Shown here piece after piece: positions 12,003 to 23,073 of a stretch of DNA of 64,000 nt. The notes under the pieces are model-generated. The model did not search any database and was not told where the DNA came from. It worked only from the letters and a program-made list of their open reading frames with translations. The stretch lies in contig NBAY01000013.1 of NCBI GenBank assembly GCA_002794775.1, forward strand, positions 682,001-746,000, given 5' to 3'. The stretch comes from Porodaedalea pini (taxonomy: Eukaryota; Basidiomycota; Agaricomycetes; Hymenochaetales; Hymenochaetaceae). Numbering within the stretch: position 1 is the first letter of the stretch; the number at the start of each line of letters is the position of its first letter. The translations under genes were made by a program, and so were the position numbers.

Positions 12003-12274
12003 AGAAGCGTGTGGACTCTGGATCTAGTATTATAGATGATTATACTTGCTAATGTGACATTCTCTATCTATATCCGCTAGATTATTCCCTCCATACCCTC
12101 CTTAGTCCATGAATGACAGTGCGAATATACTATACCTTTCACTCGTGCTTGCGTACCGGTCGCTTAATTACAGGAAATGTTCATAATGACATAGCGTGCG
12201 TGGACAACAAATATAGACAAGTAGATGATACATAACGCAATCCAAGTTTCGACGTCGGTTCTACATGTACAACA

Positions 12275-13273
12275 TTATTTTCTTCTGAAGTCTCTGCAAT
12301 CGTCGCTATCCCAGCTGACGAAATTTCCACTGAAAGACTTCGGCGCCTTCAACGATAAAGCGGCAATGACATGGCCTGCATCCTCAGGCTTTACCAACAT
12401 CCCCTCCTCATGTGCCTGTACAAACTTCTGAACATCTTCTTTGGACATAGCCGATGGTCCAACGCTGCGAATTATGGTTTGCATCTGATTATAATCAAGA
12501 AGATAAGAACCAGACTAAGGAAGGGCGCTCAGACTTGCTTACGGAAGTATCAACCATGCCAGGGCGGAGAGCGACGCAAACAATGTCCGGCTCCTCATTT
12601 GCAAGTGTTCTAGAGTTAACGTTAAGCAATCACACTGACGACCTTCACATCCACGGCTGACCGGCAGAAACTGTTCATAGCAGCCTTGCTCGCATTATAG
12701 GCACCCCAAGCTGGAGTTCCGTTTATCGCTGCGCCAGATGAAACAAACACGATGCGTCCGCCAGTTGCACTTGAACGCAAGGCCGGAAGAGTGGTCTGCA
12801 CGGTGTAAAGCAAAGAAAAGACGTTCAGGTCGAAGTGTGCTCTCCAAGAATCTGTAGTTGTTTCTGGCGCGCCTATCCGCCTAAAGGGTTCTATGATGCC
12901 TGCGTTGAGCACCAGCCCGTCGAGGTGTTGGTACGTCTTGAGGGCGACTCCAATGGCTTCACGTGTCGCTGCCTCGTCTGTCCTGAAATGAGATGTCTGA
13001 GACTAACGCCTGCATAGGCATGTACAGAAGTATATTACAGGTCTGCTTCAATAGAAAGAAGTGTTGCTGGATGTTTTTTGACAAGCTCAAGGAGCTCCGG
13101 TGAACGGGATCGCGAGATGGAAACAACGATCGCCTCAAAGGTCTCTAGTAATGTCGTTGCAGCTGCAAGACCAATACCCCTGTTTGACACGTCAGATAAG
13201 CCAACAATTAATAGGCTAGCGAATACTTTGACGCGCCGGTGATTAGGACAACTGGCTTTCGCTGAGTAGGCAT
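12275..13273 (-). CDS. Short-chain dehydrogenase/reductase (classical SDR)
   Basis: A cytosolic NAD(P)-dependent oxidoreductase. The ATG at 13273 is followed by VVLITGASKGIGLAAA, whose glycine-rich nucleotide loop is completed across the first intron. Then come LVLNAGI (structural NAG motif), GRIVFVSSGAAI with the catalytic Ser region, and AYNASKAAMN with the YxxxK pair. LRPGMVDT follows, then a C-terminal region ending WDSDDCRDFRRK. The organisation resembles the small fungal reductases grouped with sepiapterin/benzil reductases (yeast YIR035C type), but I cannot fix the substrate. Its start codon lies only 139 bp from that of the divergent PDB1 gene. Confidence 0.88.
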
Positions 13274-13412
13274 GAGAGATTGAGACTCTGAGAGCTACCG
13301 TTTCGCGGTCTCGTTATATGCGATCGACGCGGCTCGATTGGCAACGGAAAAAGCCGGCTTACCCCCAAAGAAAGAAAAGGCCAGCAAGCCTCCCGTCTCT
13401 GCATCCCCCGCC
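13274..13412. promoter_or_regulatory. Compact 139-bp divergent promoter region between SDR gene and PDB1
   Basis: The start codons of the two divergent genes are separated by only this interval, so both promoters and both 5' untranslated regions must fit here or overlap coding sequence. I see no clear TATA box in it. Confidence 0.6.
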
Positions 13413-14860
13413 ATGGCCGCCCGCTTCGCTCGTCTCGCACCTGCCCTTTCGCGCCCTAAACGGTCTGTTCCGCTCGCTGCGCGACGACTGGCGCTCGCGC
13501 GAGGCTATGCGACCCAAAGCGAGCACCAGGTGCGTCACAACGTCTAACACGTCTTGTATAATCTGCTCAGCTCACTTCTCGACAGATGACCGTTCGTGAG
13601 GCTCTCAACTCCGCTATGGAGGAGGAGATGCTTCGGGATGAGAACGTTTTCATTATTGGAGAGGAGGTTGCGCGTTATAATGGTGCTTATAAAGTCAGTT
13701 TAAAATGATGTATTCACTAGAAGAATAACTTATATGTAACCGCTACAATCCAGGTCACGAAGGGCCTTCTCGACAAGTTCGGTGAAAAGCGCGTAATAGA
13801 CACTCCGATCACTGAGATGGGTTTTGCTGGTGTCGCGACCGGTGCAGCATTGGCTGGTTTACGGCCTATGTAAGGCATTCCTGCTACATGTGTGTACTTA
13901 AGGCGCGATTCTGATGCATTTCACCCCGACAGCTGCGAATTCATGACGTTCAACTTCGCAATGCAGGCCATTGACCAGATTGTGAACTCTGCCGGCAAGA
14001 CGTACTACATGTCTGGTGGCAACGTTCCATGTCCTGTCGTTTTCCGTGGACCCAACGGCGCGGCCGCTGGTGTAGCAGCGCAGCACTCTCAGGATTACGC
14101 GTCGTGGTACGGTCAGATTCCGGGTTTGAAGGTTATAAGCCCGTGGTCAGCGGAGGATTGCAAGGGCCTCCTAAAGGTTTGTGGTCTAAGCCTTTTAGGT
14201 TCTTGCTTTACTGAGCCTCAACTATAGGCAGCCATTCGTGATCCCAATCCCATTGTCTTCCTTGAAAATGAGATGATGTACGGCGTTACTTTCCCGGTCT
14301 CCCAGGAGGCATTGTCGGACAACTTCTTACTGCCTATTGGCAAGGCGAAGGTTGAGCTTGAAGGAAGCGACGTCACCATTGTTGCACACAGCAAGATGGT
14401 CACCCACTCCCTTGAGGCTGCACAGGAGCTCGCGAAGGAGGGAATCAGGGCTGAGGTCATTAACCTCCGCAGCATCCGCCCGCTTGATATCGACGCCATC
14501 AAAGCATCCGTCAAAAAGACTAACCGGTGAGTTTCAAGCGCTCATGTGCCAGTTGCAGATCTAAATAGACCCCTTTTTAGCCTGCTCATCGTCGAGGGTG
14601 GTTTCCCCGCGTTCGGTGTTGGCAGCGAGATCTGTGCCCAGATTGTTGAGAGCGAGGCCTTCGACTACCTGGACGCACCTGTTGAGCGTGTAACTGGTGC
14701 TGACGTTCCCACTCCTGTAAGTTATTTCGCAAGGATATAGTCTATACTGGAAAGATTAATCTTGCTCTGCTAGTACGCGACCAACCTCGAGACCATGGCC
14801 TTCCCCGACACTCCTCTCATCGTCAAGGTGGCCAAGCGTGCTCTTTATAGGACCAACTAG
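13413..14860 (+). CDS. PDB1: Pyruvate dehydrogenase E1 component subunit beta, mitochondrial (EC 1.2.4.1)
   Basis: The beta chain of the thiamine-diphosphate E1 enzyme that decarboxylates pyruvate in the mitochondrial PDH complex. Seven exons (13413-13529, 13586-13693, 13754-13869, 13933-14176, 14228-14526, 14581-14716, 14774-14860) add up to exactly 368 residues. An Arg/Ala-rich presequence ([18 protein letters not shown]) precedes [15 protein letters not shown]. The family segments are [76 protein letters not shown] (E1 alpha/beta contact), [19 protein letters not shown] and [14 protein letters not shown]. The protein appears complete and intact. It converges on HIS4 with a 296-bp gap. Confidence 0.97.
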
Positions 14861-15156
14861 ACTCCTTGACCTGTCTGGCGCTGTCAGTGTCACCCCTCTT
14901 GTTCGCTCGTCTCCATAGACTGTAGATCAAAGTCGCTTTGTTTAATCGCTATTCACGATGTGTAGCACCTCCGCCCTGGGTGATGGCGAATAATACATTT
15001 TTCTTTGATTAAGGGATTCAGTCACGTTGTGCCGCCCTTCGTATTGCTCTGGATAGCATAGCCGCGAAGTAAGAGGTGAGCCTATGTAATCCAATATTAT
15101 GCAATAGTACATATCCGGTTTTATTTATTTTCATTCCGTCTTTTCGTACGCTTTAC

Positions 15157-17821
15157 TCATGCCCGCAGACGCAAACGAACTGCATTTGCGTGTGCTCCGA
15201 GTCCTTCTCGGTCAGCGAGAGTAGCAACGACAGGCCCGAGAATCTGCAGCCCTTCTCGTGTAATCTCCTGAGATGTTATGTGCTTTTGGAACGACTGTGT
15301 GTTGACACCACTGAACTGACGAGCATACCCGTTCGTTGGGAGAGTATGGTTCGTACCAGATGCGTAATCGCCACAGCTGAGGAACAATCCTTAGTATTAT
15401 GTATGAATGAGGAGAGATCGAAGTCCAGCGCACCTTTCAGGAGTATATGGTCCAATAAACACACTTCCGGCGTTGTTAACCTTCGCCACCGCGTCCGCCG
15501 CCTGCTCGATGTGGAGGATAAGGTGCTCGGGCGCGTAGTCGTTCGAGAACGCGAGCGCCTCGTCGAGCGAGGCTGCGTGCACGATCAGGCTTTTCGAGAT
15601 TGACTCCCGCATGATGTCGACGCGCGGAAGCGCGCGGGCCTGCGCGTCGATCTCGTGCTCAATCTCGGCGACGTGATCGGCAGAGAGATTGATAGCGACG
15701 AGCACGACTTGCGAGTCGGTGCCGTGCTCTGCTTGAGAAAGGAGGTCGGCGGCGACGAAGGCGGCGTTGGCAGTGTGGTCTGCGATGACCTGGAAGGAGC
15801 TTATGAGATGTATGCATGAGCTATAATTCATATCTAAAACTCACCAAAACCTCTGAGGGGCCAGCAGGCATGTCGATAGACACGAGCGCGTCCGTGTCAT
15901 TCTGCACGAGCATTTTTGCAGCGGTGACCCACTGATTACCCGGCCCAAAGATCTTGTCCACCTTTGGGACGCTCTCAGTCCCATACGCGAGCGCCGCAAC
16001 CGCCTGTGCACCGCCCGCCATCAGGATTGCCGACGCGCCGACGAGCTGCGCGACGTACATAACCTCGGGCGAGATGCTCCCGTCTGCGCGCGGCGGCGTC
16101 GCGAGCACGATCTCGCGGCAGCCGGCGACTTGTGCAGGAACTCCGAGCATCAGTGCCGTCGAGGGCAGCACCGCCGTCCCGCCGGGAACGTACAACCCCA
16201 CACGCGCAATGGGGCGCGCAAAGCGTGAGCATACGACACCTGGGCTTGTCTCGACGACGAGCGGCGCGCCGTCTGTTTGTGCGGCGTGGAACGTGCGGAT
16301 GTTCGCGTATGCGGTGTCGATCGCAGCGCGCACGTCGTCCGGGAGCGCCATGCTCTCTACGCTGAACGGTGGGCGGAGGATGGGCGAGGAGAGGGCGGCC
16401 TTGTCGAACTTGGACGTGAGCTCGAGGAGTGCGGCATCCCCGCGTGCACGCACGGCGTCGACAATGGGCTTCACCTTGGCGATCATCTCATCAGACCGGA
16501 GGACGGGGCGCTTGAGGAGATCAGCGCGGGAGGCGGCAGAGATGCCGGCGAGCGAAATGGTGCGCATCCGGATCGGCTCATCCGGTGATAATTGAGCTGG
16601 CTCAGATGAGGCCGCCGTCGGGCCTTTCGGCTGCGCAGAACTATTCATTTGAGGCTTGGAGGACCATTGTGGCTTTGCGTTTCCTGGCCTTCTGGAGACC
16701 TTTTTCGACTTTTTGTCCAAGCTTTGTTCAATATCCGCAATGCTGACGCCAGCTGAAATGCAGCGGGTGAGCGCGAAGTAGATCAGATCAGCCGCCTCGA
16801 ACGCAACCTGCTCCTTGCTTTCTGCTGTACATAGCTCATCGGCCTCCTCCATGATCTTAGATCGCAATAATTCGGGATCATTGAAGAGTCTCCGCGTGTA
16901 AGAACCCTCAGGGGCCGACTCGAGTCGCGACTGCAAAGTCTGTTCGAGTGCGGATAGTCCGGAAAGGTGACCAAAACATGAAGAACGCTCGAGGTGGCAG
17001 AATCCAGTCCCATGTTGGATAACACTGAACTCCAGGCTGTCCGAGTCACAGTCAAGAGCTATTTTTACTACTTCCTGCGTCGCGCCTGAAGTTTCTCCCT
17101 TTCTCCACAAACCGTGCTTCCGGCTCTGATAGACGCCCTTCCCGGTCAAAATACTTTCCTTGATGGATTCCGACGACGAATAAACGAGGCCGAGCGACTT
17201 CCCGCTCTGTCGGAACGAAGAAATGACCGTCGGAAATAAGCCGTCTGCGCGATCAGTTGAGACGGGTGCGAGAAACGCATCCGCGATATTAAGACGAGAA
17301 GATGAGGACTCCATCATAGATAGCTGCGAAGTTGGAATCACGAGTGTTGCGTTCGAGTTCTTGAGTTGGCGGATTGCAGCCAAAGAAGGAGGCGACGAGG
17401 CAGTTGACTGAACATAGATGGCCGAGCCTGTGAAGAAGCGGGAGATGGAGGAAACGAATTCCGAGTCCGCCGCTGGTGTTCTGACGAGAACGCCAGAGAC
17501 GCCAGCTCTAAGCTTATCCGGCACGGCGCTGACGTTCGCGACGTCTAGAAGTAGGACGAGACGTTCTGCAGGAAGCACACCGACGAGTTCGATTGCCCAT
17601 GCAAGGGGAACAATAACTTTGTCTGCACCATTGTCTAGCCACGAGACAACATCGTCGAGGTCTGCAGTCGAGTCATGTTCTGCGAGAATGAAGTAAGATG
17701 TGTGAGCCGGAAGCGTGTTCGGAGATGCAGTGCTTGCTGGGAGGACAAGGGGCGCTATTCTGGATAAGGGCCAGATGAGAGAGGCATCATTATTGTCGAC
17801 GAGGGCGAAGAAGGTCGACAT
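15157..17821 (-). CDS. HIS4: Trifunctional histidine biosynthesis protein (PRA-CH / PRA-PH / histidinol dehydrogenase)
   Basis: Catalyses steps 2, 3 and the last two oxidation steps of histidine synthesis. Three exons (17821-15845, 15789-15434, 15376-15157) give 850 residues, close to fungal HIS4. Residues about 1-220 form the poorly conserved N-terminal region. The phosphoribosyl-AMP cyclohydrolase part follows ([34 protein letters not shown] with its metal Asp/Cys ligands). Next is the phosphoribosyl-ATP pyrophosphatase helix bundle ([26 protein letters not shown]). From about residue 400 is histidinol dehydrogenase ([63 protein letters not shown]). The SCGDYA codon is rebuilt across the last intron. 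Coding GC is high and produces long antisense frames, which are shadows. It diverges from Argonaute. Confidence 0.96.
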
Positions 17822-18333
17822 TTTGAATGGACGCTACTAGTACTAAGAGAAGTACCAGACTGTATGCGACGACTCGAAAATTTACACTGGAGTGGTATAT
17901 TAGACTACACGTGACCTATATATGGATCGTCGGTTATGTTGCTCCGGCTATAACCGCGAAGGGTACGAGACTGAATGCAGAATGGCTCTTTCTTTGTGGC
18001 AATGCTAGTCATTCTGACTCGTTCGCCTGTGTGAATATTAACTGTTCTTGTTGTCGTCTTCTGGACACGAAGATTGAGCGCGGAAGAAGTTGTATATAAA
18101 TTATAATGCACATCAATACATATACTAGAGTTCAATCGATTTCGTGATTAGCGCTGCCAGTCCATTTGAGGACGACCTGGGGCTCATCGTCTTCCTCTGT
18201 CTTCATCACTTCTAAGCCCTCCTTCCCCCTCTCACACCACAACCGTCATCCTTGTCCCCAAGCCTCATCTCTAAAAATTTCATATCCTAAGCTCTGGAAA
18301 CGTCCGGCCCATCTGCACTCTTCAAGGTTATCA
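17822..18333. promoter_or_regulatory. Shared upstream region of HIS4 and Argonaute
   Basis: A 512-bp interval between divergent start codons. The HIS4-proximal part contains several TATATA-like runs (about 17,919-17,924 and 18,090-18,100), and the Argonaute-proximal part is pyrimidine-rich (18,190-18,260). No GCN4-type TGACTCA site is obvious; TGACTCG occurs at 18,016-18,022. No gene is supported here. Confidence 0.4.
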
Positions 18334-21300
18334 ATGCCGCCAAGGATTTCACCCTCCACTTCACGAGGCCGAGGAGGCCCTCCAGGGAGAGGAGGCCCGC
18401 CGACACGAGGCGGACCTGTTATACGGGGAAGTGTATCATCGCAGGGTAGCGTCGCGCCTTCCGCCAGTGCCCATATCTCTACAATTGGTGTCAAACGGTC
18501 TTCGTACGGCACCTCTGGCATCGCTCGTATGGTGCAGACGAATCATTTCGCCATATCCATTCCTCAGGGCGTCATCTCCCATTATGACGGTGAGCTTCTT
18601 TGACAAACTTCCGATGCGCTTACCAATATAACCGGTCTTTATTCTATGAAGTCGGTACGTATACCCGATCCAGAGCATGAATTTGTCTTGACACAGTCTG
18701 TGACATTGAATAGTTATCACACCGTCGGAGAAGGTGCTCCCGGCGCGTTTGAATATGGATCTCATCACTCATATGCAGACAAACGTCGCGCCGAATATAT
18801 TCACTCCAAGGGCCGTCTATGACGGACGCAAGAACCTCTTTGCGGCCTCCACATTGAAATTTCCAAACGGCGAAAGCTCTTACGAGGTCCAGACCTTTCC
18901 AGATCATTGCATCTCTTAACCCTTACTTTTATCTGCCAGTTCGATGTGTCCCTTGCTGATACCCGTACGCCTGATGTACAAGCTAACCCGGACGCGAAGG
19001 GACCTAAAGTGTACAAGATTAGACTGAATAAAGTAGCGGAGATCAACCCAGTGTAAGCCGTCCTTCTCTCTTGCTGCGGGATCGTCTTATTTGATTGCCT
19101 TTTAGTGTTCTAGAGCGCTTCCTCGAGGGAAAGCAAAGCCATGATAACGATGTCCTTACTGCAATCACTGTGAATAAATTCTTTCTTGCAAGGATGTCTC
19201 GCTGATGCATTTCCTTTGAAGGCTCTAAACGTAGTTATCCGGATGGAGCCTACACAGTATGTCTTTTCCATTACAGTGAAACTGACGCAAAATTCTCACT
19301 TCCACTGTACCAGAAAGTATCCTTTCAATGTTCGGTCGTTCTTCACCTCACAGGAGAAGCGCGAAATTGGGTTGGGCATCGAACTTTGGAGAGGCTATTT
19401 TCAGTAAGGCTCGCATCTTCTTTTGTCCGTGGTATAAATGCGAGCTTCTGCAGGTCTGTTCGGCCTGCAGTTGGGAAAATGTTGATTAACGTCGATATAT
19501 CGACGGGAACAATGTGCGTTCTACAGATTCATAAGTACCCTTGTCGATCTCTAACATTGCTTCAGGTACAAATCGGGTAAACTCCTTGACCTCTGCCTCG
19601 AGTTTGTCGGAAAGCAAGGACAACCTCAGGCGCTCGCACCGAAGCGTGGCTTTCCGGAGCGTGAGCGACTGCGTCTGCAACGATTCATCTCGGGGATCCG
19701 AATCCTCACGACGCACACCGACCAGTCCGGCCGTGTGTCGAAGACCCCCCGCGTGGTCAAGAAGCTCTCGCCGGCGGGCGCAGCGGATCTGCAGTTCAAT
19801 ACGCGAGAGGGTGGGACGATGCGTGTTGGGGCGTACTTCCAACGCATCATGGGGAAACCGCTGCAGTACCCTGACCTGCCGTGCGTTGAGGTCGGCTCTG
19901 GTGCGCTGATTCCTCTTGAGCTGTGTGTCGTGCCGGAGGGTCAGATTATGAGGAAGCAAATTCCTGTGGGTCTGTTTTACTTAATGTTTGTTACGAATAA
20001 ACTTAGCTGACAAAAAAAAACGATAGCCTGAGCTAACGAAAAGCGTGCTCGAGTTTGCAACAAAGCGACCCGATGCACGCTTGCAGTCCATCCGAAACGG
20101 GCTGAGTGTGCTCAGCTATGGCCAGTCAGAATATGTGCGGCAATTCGGAATGCACATGGAGGTGAGTGTCTGCTGTACGATCAAAAAGTATGTACCATGG
20201 AACTGACATCGATGCCGGGTGAATAAAGCCGAACACTGGCCCGCTGAAGGTCCAGGCGCGCGTTCTTCCTCCACCGACGCTAAAGTACGGGGCGAAGAGT
20301 CGCGCGCCCACTATTGTGAGTGTGTCCTTATAATTTGGGAGAATCCACCAATCTTATCATCCGATGTAGACCCCTCGTGATGGAGCGTGGAATGTAAGCA
20401 CGTAGCCTTCTGGCGCGAAGTCCCATGTTCAGATATGCGTTCTCCAGATGATAGACAAACAGTTCTATCAACCAAAGCCTGTTAATGGCTGGGCCGTTGT
20501 CGTTTACGAACGCGTGCAACGCTTCGGAATGGAGAGCGCGCAAAACATGGTACTTTCATCGCAGACATATTTCATTTCAACCCCTGTTGACGAACGTAAT
20601 TGTCAGGTCCAGGGCCTCCTGGCCAGCTTCCGTGAAGTCGGTATGCATCATACTGTCTGCAGTTGCGGCGTCGAACTGTATTAATTGTGCTGCATAACAG
20701 GCATGGAGTGTCCTGATACGAGCCCGCTCATTAAATACTACAGCGGCCAAGGACGCATAATAGACGTGCGTGCTGTTCCTTTAATTTAAGAAAAGTGGTG
20801 CTCATCTCGATGCATAGCAACTCAAGGAGGTGGGGCAGGAGTATAATAGATCCCGAAAGCGGTTCCCGTCCCTGATCGTCGCTGTCCTCCCCGAGGGCGG
20901 GACTGACATTTACACCGTATGTCTAGTACTTCTTTGCTCCCAGCTCGCAAACTGACTTAAATCGTCCTTCCTCAGAGCATCAAGCAGTAAGTCGCAAGTT
21001 TGTTCACGTACACCTTACTTACTAACACGCACCAATAGCTTCGGCGACTGCATTGTGAGACGATAACGTATTAATCTCCTATATGGTATACTAACGGCGG
21101 CGTAGGCGGGTGTTGCGACACAGTGCCTGAAGTCGAGCAAGTGCTTCCGGGCGAAACAGCAGTATTATGCTAACGTGTGCCTGAAGTGAGTACGATTCCA
21201 CTGCCGTGAAGTCACTGCGCCAGTGCTGATTAGTTGAATCGTAGAATTAACGTCAAGCTTGGTGAGAGTTCCTCCTTGTCTTCCTTTCTCATCTCAAATC

Positions 21301-22738
21301 TCTGATGCGTGTTAATCACAGGTGGAATCAACACTATTCCCGACCGTAAGACCGATTAAACAATCTTCAATACAGTCTACTGAGCCTCTTTATTCTATTT
21401 AGCTGCTTCCGTCAGGTACTTGACGGACGATGCAAACCCTACTCTCATAGTACGTGCAATCCACATGAGTGTATAAAAGACGAACCGACGATCGTGGTTA
21501 GATGGGAGCCGATGTCATCCACCCGGCGCCCGGATCGGAAGGAAGGCCATCGTTCACTTCCGTGGTTGGGAACGTTGACTCTACGACGTCGAAGTACATC
21601 GCGACGACGCGTGTGCAGGTAAAGAAGCTTGTTTATTGCCTCATTGGCACCTTTTCAGCTGATGTTATATACTATTACAGACCTCACGAAGGGAAATGAT
21701 TGATGACCTCGAGGAGATGGCTATGGTTCGTTATACTCGTCTACTGTTCTATACCGCCTATCTGACCGACAAAATCTCTAGCATGTCATAGACATGTACC
21801 GCAAGTACCGGCGAAATGTAGAAAAGAAGGCTAACTTCGAGCCGAAGAGAATTATATTCTATCGTGGTAAGACATTCGAGCATTAAGTAGCTCTCGTGGC
21901 ATAATTCTCTTTGCTTTAGATGGTGTTTCCGAGGGTCAGTTCCAGCAGGTTATCGAGCTAGGTGTGTGCCTTCTCATCACTCCTTATTGTCTGTGACTGA
22001 CAGATGGCTCCCAGAGGTGCCCAAGCTCCGTGGTAAGGCAACCAACGAGTCAACTGGTGAGAATCCTAGACTAACGTATTTCTTAGACGCCTGCAAGAAG
22101 CTAGGTATCAATCCACTACCAAAAATCACGGTTATCGTAGTCGGCAAGCGACATCACGTCCGTTTCTTCCCCATGGCACCGAACGAGGCTGACAAGTCCG
22201 GGAACTGTCCCGCCGGCACTGTCGTCGACCGCGACGTCACAAACCCTGCGGAATTCGACTTCTATTTGCAGAGTCATGGAGGTTTGCTTGGCACGAGTCG
22301 ACCCGCGCACTATAACGTTCTTCTGGATGAGAACCAATTCACGTCAGTAACCTTATCCTTCGCTCAGTGTCTTTAATGGCTGACGTTTCTTGACCGAATA
22401 CAGGCCAGATGGGCTACAGCAGCTGTCCTTTGCGTTATGCCACGTGTACGCTCGCTCGACACGTTCAGTGTCTATCCCAGCGCCGGTGTACTGTGAGTTG
22501 CTTCTCTGTTTTACTTTATTTTTCAAAAAGTTGCTTGATCTGACGACGCGTTCAAGACGCGGATATCGTATGTTCTAGAGCCAAGAACCACTTCGACCCG
22601 CAGGCCACGGATGGCTTCAATTTCTCGGACTCTGCGACACAGACGAACGACGAGCAGGTCAACACGACGCTCGAGGCTTACAGACACAACTTTAAGAATC
22701 TACATCAAAATACCGCGCTCTCGATGTATTTCTCTTGA
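18334..22738 (+). CDS. Argonaute protein (N-PAZ-MID-PIWI), slicer residues present
   Basis: Binds small RNAs and silences matching transcripts, in fungi chiefly in RNAi (quelling) against repeats. The ATG at 18334 is followed by a Gly/Arg/Pro-rich tail (RGRGGPPGRGGPPTRGG), common in eukaryotic Argonautes. About 20 small exons carry the N and linker-1 region (LKALNVVIRMEPT), the PAZ domain (KRFGFPERERLRL region, RVVKKLSP, FQRIMGKPLQYPDLPC), and the MID pocket (YTSIKHFGDCIAGVATQC, with Tyr/Lys/Gln ligands for the 5' phosphate). PIWI follows: GADVIHPAPGS (Asp), REMIDDLEEM (Glu finger), IIFYRDGVSEGQF (Asp) and PAHYNVLLDENQF (His). The full DEDH tetrad therefore looks present. The C-terminus is LSMYFS, one residue class short of the usual YF-hydrophobic end. 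Length is about 900 residues. Confidence 0.94.
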
Positions 22739-23073
22739 GCATATGCTCCTTTCGAGTTGTTGTATACCTTCAACCACGATCCCCTCCGTACTCAATTCTG
22801 ATATATCGACTGATTGGACATCTTGATCAAATTATGTTTGATCTCTTTTTGTATTACTGATATTGTGCTGTGTTGTTTTGCTATCGTGCTGCATTGATGT
22901 GTTGTATGTACTTTGACGAATATGTTTTCCCGCCTGACTCAACAAAGGCCGGTATTCCAGGCCATGTCAGTATATGGCGGTGAGCGATCATGGAACGAGG
23001 TTAAGTGAATTATACAAACAAATGATACAGTAAAGCAAACAGGACAACACAAGACTCGAAAGAAGCAAATAAA
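22739..23073. other. Convergent intergenic region between Argonaute and Raptor
   Basis: A 335-bp gap between two 3' ends. It is T-rich after the Argonaute stop (22,825-22,900), as expected for 3' untranslated sequence. No gene or repeat was seen. Confidence 0.55.

Noticed and set aside
15954..16595. Long plus-strand frames (213 and 103 codons) across the HIS4 gene
   Set aside because: They lie antisense to a well-supported, GC-rich histidinol dehydrogenase frame and have no motifs. High third-position GC removes stop codons on the opposite strand.
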